Origin: Verrucomicrobiaceae bacterium
GTDB taxonomy: Bacteria > Verrucomicrobiota > Verrucomicrobiia > Verrucomicrobiales > Verrucomicrobiaceae
Direction: 5' to 3'
NCBI GenBank assembly: GCA_016713245.1
Contig: JADJPM010000001.1
Span: 1,178,001 to 1,242,000, forward strand
Length of the DNA: 64,000 nt
Part shown: in pieces, positions 25,625 to 34,423 of the stretch
Position numbering within the stretch: the stretch's first letter is position 1
Layout of the letters: each line of letters starts with the position of its first letter
Made by a program: the position numbers and the translations under genes
Notes under the pieces: model-generated
Databases searched by the model: none
The model's input: only the letters and a program-made list of their open reading frames with translations
Told to the model about the DNA's origin: nothing

Positions 25625-25752
25625 GAATGACGAATGACTAAATCAGAATGACGAAGGAATGACTAAATGGCGAAGCTGGAATGACGAAGTGAGCGGGAGA
25701 ATTCGGACTTGGTCATTCTTTCGTCATTCGTCATTCGGGTTTCGTCATTTTC
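25625..25752. repeat. Inverted-repeat element, copy 2 (atpD-atpC gap)
   Basis: The left side has AATGACGAATGAC and AGAATGACGAAGGAATGAC units. The centre includes ATTCGGACTTGG. The right side is GTCATTCTTTCGTCATTCGTC followed by a GGGTTTCGTCATT unit. It fills most of the 154-base gap between atpD and atpC. Confidence 0.8.
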
Positions 25753-25769
25753 GGGCAGCGAAAAAGGTC

Positions 25770-27227
25770 TCAAGACTTCTTCACCGAATCAATGCCGCCC
25801 TTCATGTAGAAGTTGGCTTCGGGGACGTTGTCGTGTTTGCCGTCGAGGATTTCGGCGAAGCCTTTGATGGTGTCGCTGACTTTGACGTATTCGCCTTTGG
25901 TGCCGGTGAAGATTTCGGCGACGTGGAAGGGCTGGGAGAGGAAACGCTGAAGCTTACGAGCGCGGAAGACGGTGAGTTTGTCGTCTTCGCTGAGTTCGTC
26001 CATGCCGAGAATGGCGATGATGTCCTGAAGGTCTTTGTAGCGCTGAAGGACGCGCTGGACGCCACGGGCGACACGGTAGTGCTCTTCACCGACGATTTCA
26101 GGCGCGAGGGCCTTGGACACGGAGGCGAGAGGATCGACGGCCGGGTAGATGCCGAGCTCGGCGAGGGAACGCTCAAGCACGACGGTGGAGTCAAGGTGGG
26201 CGAAGGTGTTGGCCGGGGCGGGGTCGGTCAAGTCATCGGCAGGGACGTAAACGGCCTGGAAGGACGTGATGGAGCCGGTCTTGGTGGAGGTGATTCGCTC
26301 CTGCATCTGACCCATTTCAGCGGCGAGGGTGGGCTGGTAACCCACGGCGGAAGGTGTACGACCGAGGAGAGCGGACACTTCGGAACCGGCCTGGGAGAAA
26401 CGGAACACGTTGTCGACGAAGAAGAGCACGTCCTGGTTCTTCTCATCTCGGAAGTACTCGGCCATGGAGAGGGCGGAGAGGGCGACGCGGAGACGGGCAC
26501 CGGGAGGCTCATTCATCTGGCCGTACACGAGGGCCACTTTGGAGCCGGGCTCGCTGATGTAACCACCCTGGTCGTTCTTCACGATGTCGTGGCCGTTCTT
26601 CTTCACCTTGATGACGTCGGACTCGATCATTTCGTGGTAAAGGTCGTTCCCTTCACGAGTACGCTCGCCCACGCCGGCGAACACGGAGTAACCACCGTGG
26701 CCTTTGGCGATGTTGTTGATGAGCTCCATGATGACGACGGTCTTGCCGACGCCAGCACCACCGAAGGCGCCGACTTTACCACCCTTGGTGAAGGGGCAGA
26801 TGAGGTCGATGACCTTGATGCCGGTTTCGAGGATCTGAGCGGAAGGATTCTGGTCAACGAGAGCAGGAGCGGCGCGGTGAATGGCGTAGCGCTTTTCGGT
26901 CTTGGGAGCTTCTTGGTCATCACAAGCGTCGCCGGTGACGTTGAAGATACGGCCGAGGACTTCTTCGCCGACGGGGACAGTGATTGGGCCGCCGGTATCC
27001 ACGGCGTCCATGCCGCGCTTGAGGCCTTCGGTGGAAATCATGGCGATGGAGCGGACCCAGCCGTCACCGAGGTGGCTTTGCACTTCGCAGGTGAGGCGTG
27101 CGGCCTTGCCAGCCTGTTCGAATTTGATTTCGAGGGCGTTGTAGATGGCCGGAAGCTTGCCGGAGGCGGAGAAATCCACGTCCACGACGGGACCGATGAC
27201 TTGGACGATTTTGCCGATGTTGCTCAT
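25770..27227 (-). CDS. atpD: ATP synthase F1 beta subunit
   Basis: The 485-residue catalytic subunit. The Walker A motif is GGAGVGKTV, followed by the family segments AGVGERTREGNDLYHEM and DVLFFVDNVFRFSQAGSEVS. The DELSEDDK-type sequence near the C-terminus is present (GMDELSEDDKLTV). It follows atpG on the minus strand with a short gap. Confidence 0.98.
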   Translation of the reverse strand: MSNIGKIVQVIGPVVDVDFSASGKLPAIYNALEIKFEQAGKAARLTCEVQSHLGDGWVRSIAMISTEGLKRGMDAVDTGGPITVPVGEEVLGRIFNVTGDACDDQEAPKTEKRYAIHRAAPALVDQNPSAQILETGIKVIDLICPFTKGGKVGAFGGAGVGKTVVIMELINNIAKGHGGYSVFAGVGERTREGNDLYHEMIESDVIKVKKNGHDIVKNDQGGYISEPGSKVALVYGQMNEPPGARLRVALSALSMAEYFRDEKNQDVLFFVDNVFRFSQAGSEVSALLGRTPSAVGYQPTLAAEMGQMQERITSTKTGSITSFQAVYVPADDLTDPAPANTFAHLDSTVVLERSLAELGIYPAVDPLASVSKALAPEIVGEEHYRVARGVQRVLQRYKDLQDIIAILGMDELSEDDKLTVFRARKLQRFLSQPFHVAEIFTGTKGEYVKVSDTIKGFAEILDGKHDNVPEANFYMKGGIDSVKKS

Positions 27228-27263
27228 GTTGGGTGATTTGAAATTTGAATGTGAAACTTGGGA

Positions 27264-28142
27264 TTACTCCAGAGCCATCTTGGCGGTCGTGATTTCGAGG
27301 AGTTCGTTGGTGATCGCGGCCTGGCGGAGCTTGTTGTACTCGAGGCTGAGGTCCTTGATCATCTGCTTGGCGTTGTCGGTGGCGTTTTTCATGGCCACCA
27401 TTCGGCTGGAGTGCTCGGAGGCGCGGGATTCGAGCACCATTTGATACACGGTGTCGTTCACATACTGCGGCAGCACGGTCTCGAAGACGACGGCGGCGCT
27501 CGGCTCAAAGGTGTACTCAGTGCTGGCGGTGGCGGTCTCGATCTCCGGGGCAAAGTCACGCTTGCCGCCGAGGGTCACCGGATTGACGGGCAGGATCTGC
27601 TCGACGGTGGGGACGACGGTGACGGTGTTGATGAAGTTGTTGAAGACGACGAGCACCTTCTTGTACTCACCGGTGAGGAATTTTTCTTGGAGGAAGCGGC
27701 CGACGCCACGGACCTCGGCGAACTTCGCGGGGTCTTTGATCGGGAAATCGGCCAGCAGGTGGCGGCGGAGGCGGTTGATGGCCTGGACGCCTTTCTTGCC
27801 GATGGTGACGTAATCGACGTCTTCGGTGCCAAAATCGGTCGTGATGAGCTTTTTGAAGAGATTCGTGTTCAGGGCTCCGCAGAGGCCTTTGTCACTGGAG
27901 ACGAGCAAAACGAGGAGCTTGCCGCCTTTTCCTTCGCTGAAGAAGGGATGGAGGCCTTCTTCGGCTTTCTCCTTGAGGTTCACGAGCACCTTGTTCAGCA
28001 GCTCAGCGTAGTGACGGCCGTTGGCGGCTTGGTCCTGCGCTTTTTTCATCTTCGCGGCCGCGACGAGCTGCATGGCCTTGGTGATCTGGGCCGTGTTTTT
28101 GACCGATTTGATTCGGCGTCGGATGTCGCGTGTGGAAGGCAT
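27264..28142 (-). CDS. atpG: ATP synthase F1 gamma subunit
   Basis: The 292-residue rotor shaft. The N-terminal helix MPSTRDIRRRIKSVKNTAQI and the C-terminal helix (NATDNAKQMIKDLSLEYNKL, then RQAAITNELLEI) form the coiled coil. SSDKGLCGALN marks the conserved Rossmann-like domain. It is located between atpA and atpD as usual. Confidence 0.97.
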   Translation of the reverse strand: MPSTRDIRRRIKSVKNTAQITKAMQLVAAAKMKKAQDQAANGRHYAELLNKVLVNLKEKAEEGLHPFFSEGKGGKLLVLLVSSDKGLCGALNTNLFKKLITTDFGTEDVDYVTIGKKGVQAINRLRRHLLADFPIKDPAKFAEVRGVGRFLQEKFLTGEYKKVLVVFNNFINTVTVVPTVEQILPVNPVTLGGKRDFAPEIETATASTEYTFEPSAAVVFETVLPQYVNDTVYQMVLESRASEHSSRMVAMKNATDNAKQMIKDLSLEYNKLRQAAITNELLEITTAKMALE

Positions 28143-28182
28143 GGAGCGGAGAGCAGAGGGCTAAGGGCGGAGTGCCGAAAAC

Positions 28183-29712
28183 TTATTTCCAGGACGCTTT
28201 GAAGTCGTCGAGGGCGGACTTGAGACCTTCTTCGACCTTGTCGAGGGCCTTCTCATTGGCGAGCTGGCCCATGAGGTCGGCTTTGCGGGTGGTGAGGTAG
28301 TCTTCGAGCTTGGCCTGGAATTCCTTCACGCGATCGACGGCGACGCTGTCGAAGTAGCCCTTCTGCATCGCGTAAAGCGTGCTGACCATGATGGGCAGGC
28401 TCTTCGGCTGATACTGCTGCTGCTTGAAGAGTTCCACGATGCGGGCACCGCGGTCGAGCTTGGCCTTCGTGCCGGCGTCGAGGTCAGAACCGAACTGGGC
28501 GAAGGCGGCGAGCTCGCGGAACTGGGCGAGGTCGAGCTTCGTGGTGCCGGAGACCTTCTTGATGGCCTTCGTCTGCGCGGCGGAACCCACGCGGGAGACG
28601 GAAAGACCGACGGAGATGGCGGGGCGGATGCCTTGGTAGAAAAGATCGGTTTCGAGGAAGATCTGGCCGTCGGTGATGGAGATCACGTTCGTCGGGATGT
28701 AGGCGGACACGTCGCCAGCCTGCGTCTCGATGATCGGCAGAGCGGTCATGGAACCACCGCCGTAGTTTTCGCTGACGCGGCAGGAACGCTCGAGCAAGCG
28801 GGAGTGGAGATAGAACACGTCACCCGGATAGGCTTCACGACCGGAGGGACGCTTCAGGATGAGGGACACCTGGCGGTAGGCGACGGCCTGCTTGGAAAGG
28901 TCATCGAACACGATGAGGACGTCCTGGCCCTGATCCATGAACCACTCACCGATGGCGCAACCGGCATACGGAGCGAGGTATTGGTTCACCGCAGAGTCAG
29001 AGGCGGAGGCGGAGACGATGGTGGTGTATTCCATCGCACCGGCGTCTTCGAGGGTCTTGACGACGCGGGCAATGTTGGACTGCTTCTGGCCGATGGCGAC
29101 GTAGATGCAGTAGAGGGGCTTGTGGCCCTGCAGCTTGCCCTGTTCGGCGGCTTTGTTCTGCTGCGCCTGGGAAATGATGGTGTCCACGGCGATGGTGGTC
29201 TTGCCGGTGGAACGGTCACCGATGATCAACTCACGCTGACCACGGCCGATCGGGATCATGGCGTCGATGGCCATGATGCCGGTCTGCACGGGGACGGACA
29301 CGGATTTACGGGCGATGATGCCAGGAGCGAGCTTTTCGACGGGATACTGGGTTTCACCCTTGATTTCGCCTTTGCCGTCGATGGGCTGGCCAAGAGCGTT
29401 CACGACGCGGCCGAGGAGGCTCTTGCCGACGGGCACGGAGAGGAGGCGGCCGGTGGTCTTGACTTCATCGCCAGCCTTGACGTTTTCACCGGAGCCGAGA
29501 AGCACGCAGCCGACTTCGGTTTCTTCGAGGTTCAGAGCGAGGCCGTAAACGCCGCCGGGGAACTCGATCATCTCATTGAGCATGACATCGCTGAGGCCTT
29601 CGATCTTGGCGGCACCGTCGCCGATTTCACGGACGATGCCCACATTGGACTTCGTGACGGCGGTCTTGAGGCCGGCGATTTGGGATTCGATTTCCTGGAG
29701 GATGTTGCTCAT
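28183..29712 (-). CDS. atpA: ATP synthase F1 alpha subunit
   Basis: The 509-residue non-catalytic nucleotide-binding subunit. The Walker A motif is GDRSTGKT, followed by DTIISQAQQNK. VFDDLSKQAVAYRQVSLILK and RPAISVGLSVSRVGSAAQTK are the family's hallmark segments, the latter with the conserved Arg. The upstream gap to atpH contains inverted-repeat copy 3. Confidence 0.98.
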   Translation of the reverse strand: MSNILQEIESQIAGLKTAVTKSNVGIVREIGDGAAKIEGLSDVMLNEMIEFPGGVYGLALNLEETEVGCVLLGSGENVKAGDEVKTTGRLLSVPVGKSLLGRVVNALGQPIDGKGEIKGETQYPVEKLAPGIIARKSVSVPVQTGIMAIDAMIPIGRGQRELIIGDRSTGKTTIAVDTIISQAQQNKAAEQGKLQGHKPLYCIYVAIGQKQSNIARVVKTLEDAGAMEYTTIVSASASDSAVNQYLAPYAGCAIGEWFMDQGQDVLIVFDDLSKQAVAYRQVSLILKRPSGREAYPGDVFYLHSRLLERSCRVSENYGGGSMTALPIIETQAGDVSAYIPTNVISITDGQIFLETDLFYQGIRPAISVGLSVSRVGSAAQTKAIKKVSGTTKLDLAQFRELAAFAQFGSDLDAGTKAKLDRGARIVELFKQQQYQPKSLPIMVSTLYAMQKGYFDSVAVDRVKEFQAKLEDYLTTRKADLMGQLANEKALDKVEEGLKSALDDFKASWK

Positions 29713-29747
29713 AATACGGGGGCGGTGGTGGGAAAGGGAGTTTGGCT

Positions 29748-29888
29748 AATGACGAATTCAGGAATGACGAATGACGAAAGAATGGCGAAGCTCGAATGAC
29801 GAAACCACGCTCAGGAGCCTCGAAGCGGCGCTTCGGACTTTGGCATTCGGGTTTGTTTCGTCATTCGTCATTCGGATTTTGTCATTTA
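29748..29888. repeat. Inverted-repeat element, copy 3 (atpH-atpA gap)
   Basis: The left side has AATGACGAATTCAGGAATGAC and further TGACGAA units. The centre contains CGAAGCGGCGCTTCGGACTTTGG, itself a short hairpin (GAAGCGGCGCTTC). The right side is GTTTCGTCATTCGTCATTCGG and a TTTTGTCATT unit. It occupies most of the 193-base gap between atpH and atpA. Confidence 0.8.
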
Positions 29889-29905
29889 GGGGCGGTAAAA
29901 GATGA

Positions 29906-30304
29906 TCAAGCGGCCAGGGATGCGGCTAGCCCCTCCAGGCGTGCTTTGACGCTGCCGTCCCAGACGTCGGAGCCGACTTTGACGCGGATGCCGCCGAGGA
30001 GCTCGGGGTTCACGCTGAAATCGAGGGTGAGCTGGCGGCCGTATTTCTTCGAAAGGCTGGCCTGGAGCTCAGACTGCGTCGCGGGGCTGAGCGCGGAGGC
30101 GCTTTCCACCAGCGCACGCTGGCGGCTGACCTCATTGGCGACGAGGCGGGAGAAGGCATCGAGCATGCCGATGTAACCACGCGGCTTGCTGCTGGCGACG
30201 CCGTTCACCACGGTGCGCACGCGGGACTCATCGAGCTTTCCATCGACCAAGCAGGCGCGGAAAAGCTGACGGGAGGTGCGGCGGGCTTCCTTGGAGATTT
30301 TCAT
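29906..30304 (-). CDS. atpH: ATP synthase F1 delta subunit (short form)
   Basis: Links F1 to the peripheral b stalk. The C-terminal segment LLGGIRVKVGSDVWDGSVKA followed by RLEGL is diagnostic. The protein has 132 residues against about 175-180 in most bacteria, with the deficit in the N-terminal six-helix domain that binds alpha. No in-frame start occurs between this ATG and the atpF stop, so the short length is real on this sequence. Confidence 0.92.
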   Translation of the reverse strand: MKISKEARRTSRQLFRACLVDGKLDESRVRTVVNGVASSKPRGYIGMLDAFSRLVANEVSRQRALVESASALSPATQSELQASLSKKYGRQLTLDFSVNPELLGGIRVKVGSDVWDGSVKARLEGLAASLAA

Positions 30305-30330
30305 GGTGGCGACGCGTTCGGGAGGAAAAA

Positions 30331-30870
30331 TTAAGCGGAGACCTGAGCGGCGGTTTCCTGATTCAGGCGAGCCTGATCGTCGGAATTGAGCACCTTGCCG
30401 GTCACGCGGCTGGTAGCGTCGGCGACCATGCGGCCGAACTCACGCTTCAACTGGGACATGAGCTGCTCTTTTTCGAGCTCGGCAGCCTCACGGGCCTTGG
30501 CGAGGATGGAATTGGCAGAAGCCACGGCGTCCTGCTGGCGGCGCTCCTGGAGGGCTTTGGAGGCTTCATCGGCTTCCTTCACGAGGCGGGCGGCATCAGC
30601 CTCCGCCTTGTCGATGAGCGCTTGAGCATTCTTCGCGGCCTCAGCTGCGTCTTTGGTGATCTTTTCGAGCTTCGCTTCGCCATCGGCGATGCGCTGACGG
30701 CGTTGCTCCAACATGCCGAGGATCGGGCCGAAGGCGTATTTCTTGAGGATCGAGAAAACGATCCAGAAGATGATCACCTGGGCGAAAAACTTGGGCCAGG
30801 CGAGGCCGAATTTCTCGACAAGCGCGTCAACTTTGCCGGCGGCAAGGATGGTGGGCAAGCTGGTGATCAT
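30331..30870 (-). CDS. atpF: ATP synthase F0 subunit b
   Basis: A 179-residue peripheral-stalk subunit: one N-terminal membrane helix (WPKFFAQVIIFWIVFSILKK), then a long polar coiled coil (LEKITKDAAEAAKNAQALID and following). Only one b-type gene is present, so the stalk should be a homodimer. A perfect 13-bp stem-loop lies between it and the upstream atpE. Confidence 0.96.
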   Translation of the reverse strand: MITSLPTILAAGKVDALVEKFGLAWPKFFAQVIIFWIVFSILKKYAFGPILGMLEQRRQRIADGEAKLEKITKDAAEAAKNAQALIDKAEADAARLVKEADEASKALQERRQQDAVASANSILAKAREAAELEKEQLMSQLKREFGRMVADATSRVTGKVLNSDDQARLNQETAAQVSA

Positions 30871-30921
30871 AGGCGGGGCAGGATGGATCTAAAACGGACT
30901 AAAAGGAGGGGGAGAGAGGGT

Positions 30922-30952
30922 GGTGGCGGATCACGCGGAGTGATCCGCCACC
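30922..30952 (-). promoter_or_regulatory. Stem-loop between atpE and atpF
   Basis: Perfect 13-bp stem GGTGGCGGATCAC (30922-30934) / GTGATCCGCCACC (30940-30952) with a 5-base loop, starting 14 bases after the atpE stop in transcript order. It lacks a T-run, so it is more likely an mRNA-stabilising or processing hairpin than a terminator. Confidence 0.7.
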
Positions 30953-30965
30953 GGGAAGGCAAGAA

Positions 30966-31220
30966 TTACAGACCGCCGAGGTAGGCGATAATGCCGAGAC
31001 CTTCAGCGAGGGCCATGGCGATAATGCCGAGGGTCAGGATGTTACCGAAAGCGCCGGGGTTGCGACCGACGGCTTCCACAGCCTTGGAGCCGACCATACC
31101 GACGCCGATGGCGGCGCCAGCACCACCGAGTGCCATCGTGAGGTTACCAGTGATGCCGGAGGCGGCAGGGGCGGCGTGAGCGGCGGCTTCCTGGGCCATG
31201 GAGAGGAGTTCCATTGTCAT
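30966..31220 (-). CDS. atpE: ATP synthase F0 subunit c
   Basis: An 84-residue hairpin of two membrane helices: TMALGGAGAAIGVGMVGSKA and LGIIAMALAEGLGIIAYLGG. The loop has the conserved RNPGA. The ion-binding Glu is in MALAEGLG; it lacks the Ser/Thr after Glu typical of Na+-binding rings, so proton coupling is inferred. The N-terminal extension (MTMELLSMAQEAAAHAAPAA) could be a cleavable or periplasmic tail. Confidence 0.96.
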   Translation of the reverse strand: MTMELLSMAQEAAAHAAPAASGITGNLTMALGGAGAAIGVGMVGSKAVEAVGRNPGAFGNILTLGIIAMALAEGLGIIAYLGGL

Positions 31221-31300
31221 AGTGTGTTATCGAGTTGGGTGTTGGTGTTGTTTCGTCTGCGTCCACACGTTGCGCATGGTCCCGCGGGCAAATTCAGAGA

Positions 31301-32188
31301 TTAATGATGATCGCCTTCCTCCTCATGACCGTGATCGTCATGGGTGGTGGAGAGCTGAATGTAAACCGAGCAAAGGAGGGTGAACACGATGGCCTGAAGC
31401 AGGCCGACGAGCAGCTCCATGAAGTAGAAGGGAAGTGGGAGCGCCACGCTGCCGAGGAAGCTCATCACCGGTCCCTTGGAGTTCATCATGTCGCTCATGA
31501 TGTGGAGCACGTTTTCACCGGCGAAAATGTTCCCGAAGAGACGAATCGAGAGCGTCACCGGGCGGATCACGATGGAGACGATTTCGATCACGCCGACGAA
31601 CATGAACACGAGCGCCACGATCAACCCCATCACGCCTTTCAGGCCGCCTTTGGGACCGAAGGTATGAACGATGAAGCCCCAAACGCCGACTTCCTTGATC
31701 GTGAGGAAGAGCCAAACCAAGAAAGCAGAGAGGGCAATACCGGCGGTGGCATTCAAGTCAGCCGTCGGCGGACGCAGAAGAGGTTCGTGCGCGGCTTTCA
31801 CGGAAAGGAAGCCCGTCGATTCACCCCAGCCGATGGTGCCGACGCCTGGAAGGAGGCCGAACCAGTTCGACACGAGGATGTAAATGAAAAGGGTGCCGAG
31901 CAGCGGGAAAGCCAGCTTCGCCTGCTTTGCGCCGACGATGTTCACCACCTGGCCGTAGAGGAACTCAATGATGAACTCGAAGAAGTTCTGCGCCTTGTGC
32001 GGGATGAGCGACATGTTCTTCGTCGCCTTCCGTGCAAACCAAAGCACGATCCCGAGCACGCAGAGCGCCACGAGCGTCGAATTGGTCAGGAACGCCATCA
32101 AACCTTCTTTCGCGAACAACTCCGCCGCCTTGCTGCTCACGTTGGCGAGCACGGGAGAAAACGAGGCTGATTGGATTGGGAAAAGCAT
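31301..32188 (-). CDS. atpB: ATP synthase F0 subunit a
   Basis: The stator channel subunit, 295 residues from MLFPIQSASFSPV. The essential Arg lies in RPVTLSIRLFGNIFAGE. Several membrane helices follow, and the tail is His/Glu-rich (DDHGHEEEGDHH). Longer in-frame reading to 32254 adds non-family residues and is rejected. It is the first gene of atpBEFHAGDC; no atpI precedes it. A 20-bp palindrome lies about 70 bases upstream. Confidence 0.95.
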   Translation of the reverse strand: MLFPIQSASFSPVLANVSSKAAELFAKEGLMAFLTNSTLVALCVLGIVLWFARKATKNMSLIPHKAQNFFEFIIEFLYGQVVNIVGAKQAKLAFPLLGTLFIYILVSNWFGLLPGVGTIGWGESTGFLSVKAAHEPLLRPPTADLNATAGIALSAFLVWLFLTIKEVGVWGFIVHTFGPKGGLKGVMGLIVALVFMFVGVIEIVSIVIRPVTLSIRLFGNIFAGENVLHIMSDMMNSKGPVMSFLGSVALPLPFYFMELLVGLLQAIVFTLLCSVYIQLSTTHDDHGHEEEGDHH

Positions 32189-32235
32189 GGCGCGAGGTGG
32201 TAGCCCAAAACGGGGGAAGCAGTTTGTTCTAGCCA

Positions 32236-32279
32236 GCCAAAAAGGGTTGGGCAAGCCCTTTTGTGAAAATTTTCACAAA
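32236..32279 (-). terminator. Hairpin and 20-bp palindrome between the K+ channel gene and atpB
   Basis: 32260-32279 is a perfect palindrome, TTTGTGAAAATTTTCACAAA. Beside it, AAAGGG (32241-32246) / CCCTTT (32256-32261), read on the minus strand, forms a short stem ending in a T-run, a probable terminator for the channel gene. The palindrome could instead be an operator for the atp operon. Confidence 0.6.
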
Positions 32280-32331
32280 GTCCCCGAAAGGCCGGTTTTT
32301 CAGGCTTCCGAAGCAATGGGCGCCGATGCGA

Positions 32332-33090
32332 CTACTTCTCCTCGGTGGCCTCGGCAGCGGCTTTGGAGGCAGCCAGCGCCTCCTCCTCCTCTTCGAGTTT
32401 CTTTTCCTGCTCGCGGGCCTTGGACAGCGCCCCGGCGAGGAGACCGGTGGGCACCGCCACGAAGCCGAGGCCCAACAGAAGCACCACCGAGGTAAAAAGC
32501 CGACCACCGAGCGTGATCGGATACACATCGCCATAGCCCACCGTCGTCAGGGTGACCATGGCCCACCACATGGAATCCGGCACCGAGGCAAACTTATCCG
32601 GCTGGGCCTCGCATTCGAAATGGTGAATGCCCACGGCAGCCAGATAGAGCACGATCAACGCCGCGCAGCCAAAGAGCACGAGTTCCTCCCGGGCGATCGC
32701 AAAGGCATGGCGGTAGCGCCGCGCGGCCTTGCTATACCGGGTGAGCTTGAAGAGCCGGAACAAGCGCATCATCCTCAGCACACGGGCGCTGCGGAGATCC
32801 AGGCCCGCGCTGAGGTAGAAGGGCAGGATCGAAAGCAGATCGACGATGCCATAAAACGAGACCGCATACCGCAGCATCGGCCGCGAAAAGAGGCAGCGAG
32901 CAATGTATTCGGCGGTGAAGATGGCGATGCTGGCCACCTCGACGAGGTTTAACCAATAGATCTGCGCCTCCGTCAGGTTGGGCAGGGTCTCCAGCGCCAG
33001 GGTGATCAGGTTTACAATGATCAGTGCCTGGAGGATAAAATCGAGCCAGCGCCCGAAATGAACATGACCGTTTTCGTCTCTTCGAATCAT
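32332..33090 (-). CDS. Voltage-gated-type potassium channel
   Basis: A 252-residue, six-helix Kv-like channel. S4 carries regularly spaced arginines (RSARVLRMMRLFRLFKLTRY). The pore loop has the selectivity filter TVGYGD in MWWAMVTLTTVGYGDVYP. The C-terminal tail is a charged coiled coil (KAREQEKKLEEEEEALAASK) that may drive tetramerisation. The start is MIRRDENGHVHFGRW; upstream extension would overlap the neighbouring gene's coding region and is rejected. It is downstream of the membrane protein gene at 33107-33973 with a 16-base gap, so probably in one operon with it. Confidence 0.93.
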   Translation of the reverse strand: MIRRDENGHVHFGRWLDFILQALIIVNLITLALETLPNLTEAQIYWLNLVEVASIAIFTAEYIARCLFSRPMLRYAVSFYGIVDLLSILPFYLSAGLDLRSARVLRMMRLFRLFKLTRYSKAARRYRHAFAIAREELVLFGCAALIVLYLAAVGIHHFECEAQPDKFASVPDSMWWAMVTLTTVGYGDVYPITLGGRLFTSVVLLLGLGFVAVPTGLLAGALSKAREQEKKLEEEEEALAASKAAAEATEEK

Positions 33091-33106
33091 GGGGTGCAAA
33101 TTGGCA

Positions 33107-33973
33107 TCACGCCCATTCGAGCGTGTACATGTAGATGGTGGTGGCCACGAAAATGAAGGACCCGACCGAGAAGAACCACCAGCGCATGCCGGTTTTGAAA
33201 ACAAGGCCGATACCGGCAAAGAACAGGCTCAGTGCATAGTAAACACCGGCCAAGGAGAAGTAATCACCTGCGTTGTTCGCGTGGCTGCCCTCGTCGAACT
33301 TCACCTTGGCCTCTTTATACTTCTCATCGCTGCCCGCGTACATCGCTAGGTAGTAATCAGGACTGTACTCCTTCCGCTGCACCATCAGCAGCTCCTCCTC
33401 GGGGATGCTCTCGATGCCGGATTCCTTATACATCTTTCGTGCTTCCTCCGGCAGTCCCAAGGCTGTGTAGGCCTCGTCACTTGCTTGGCGAAGGTAAAAA
33501 ACGCTCGCCTGATGCAGGAGGAACTCGCGGTCCTGATGTTCCCGAGGGAGAAGCTGAGCCTGCCAGATCATCTGCATGGCCTGGAGGTTCACGTTGTTGT
33601 CGTGCGTGATGATGGCGTTTGCCAGGCTGGCCGCGTCCGCCGCTTGGGTGGAGATCGTCGAAGCCTGACTATAGGCCTCCAGCGAGGCACCATCCCAGAG
33701 CCCTCCCTGGTGGCTTGCGATACCGGAAAAGATGGCACCTAGGCCAAGAAGGATGGCGGTGCAGAGCTCGAAGAGCTCGATCGAAGCCTGCTTCTTCTCG
33801 GCAGCTTCCTCGGCGGCTTCAAATTTCTCCAAGGCCACACGCGCATCGACCGCTGCAGCCTCGGCGGCTTTTTCGGCATCTTCTGCGGCATGCTCGGCTG
33901 ATAGGGCGGCCACTCGCGCCTCATCGGCTTCCTCCACGGCCATATTGATCAGTTGCGTTTTGCTCTCGCTCAT
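33107..33973 (-). CDS. Membrane protein with N-terminal coiled coil, unknown (DUF4337-like layout)
   Basis: A 288-residue protein. A long acidic, Ala/Glu-rich helix (about 1-65) precedes the first membrane segment (LCTAILLGLGAIFSGIAS). A soluble middle follows, then two C-terminal membrane helices (VYYALSLFFAGIGLVFKTGM and WFFSVGSFIFVATTIYMYTL). The layout resembles DUF4337-type proteins but the match is not secure. It lies directly upstream of the K+ channel gene on the same strand, which may point to a joint role at the membrane. Longer upstream reading is an antisense shadow of the next genes. Confidence 0.65.
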   Translation of the reverse strand: MSESKTQLINMAVEEADEARVAALSAEHAAEDAEKAAEAAAVDARVALEKFEAAEEAAEKKQASIELFELCTAILLGLGAIFSGIASHQGGLWDGASLEAYSQASTISTQAADAASLANAIITHDNNVNLQAMQMIWQAQLLPREHQDREFLLHQASVFYLRQASDEAYTALGLPEEARKMYKESGIESIPEEELLMVQRKEYSPDYYLAMYAGSDEKYKEAKVKFDEGSHANNAGDYFSLAGVYYALSLFFAGIGLVFKTGMRWWFFSVGSFIFVATTIYMYTLEWA

Positions 33974-34039
33974 CGGCGGCGATTCATGACGGTGCCTGCT
34001 CAGAACGCAACCGTCTTTTGGCACAAGTGCTGCTAATTG

Positions 34040-34408
34040 ATGAACTCTTCGATGGAACCCACGCGCATCATTCCCATCTCCAGCGCCCGCTCCGGGCAGC
34101 CAGCCAATGTCATCCGCATGGACCCCGATCCCACACTCATCAAGATCGAGACCGCCAGCGGGAAGGAAAGCATCTCCGGTGGCGACCCCGAGAACGCCCA
34201 GCGCTTTTCCGGCGAAATTCACTATGTGAGCTACTACGCCGCGAGGCTGGCTGAAACGCTTGGCATGCGCCGCCTGGAGGCCTGCATCCTCGAAGACCGC
34301 GACGGCCAGACCTCCATCGCCGCAGGGCAGAACCAGGGAAGCTGGCATGGCTCCATCCAAACCAGCCGCCGCTCCATCAAGCAGGTGCTCGAATCGCTCG
34401 GACGCTGA
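34040..34408 (+). CDS. Hypothetical protein upstream of the roadblock-like gene
   Basis: A 122-residue cytosolic protein starting MNSSMEPTRIIPISS, with mixed beta/alpha character (NVIRMDPDPTLIKIETASGK; VSYYAARLAETLGMRRLEAC). No family is recognised. It ends 15 bases before the roadblock-like gene on the same strand, so it is probably cotranscribed with it. A start four codons later (MEPTR) is possible. Confidence 0.65.
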   Translation: MNSSMEPTRIIPISSARSGQPANVIRMDPDPTLIKIETASGKESISGGDPENAQRFSGEIHYVSYYAARLAETLGMRRLEACILEDRDGQTSIAAGQNQGSWHGSIQTSRRSIKQVLESLGR

Positions 34409-34423
34409 TCTCTTCCACGCTGC

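Noticed and set aside
30966..31220. Sodium-coupled ATP synthase
   Set aside because: The c-subunit Glu is followed by Gly, not the Ser/Thr typical of Na+-binding rings.
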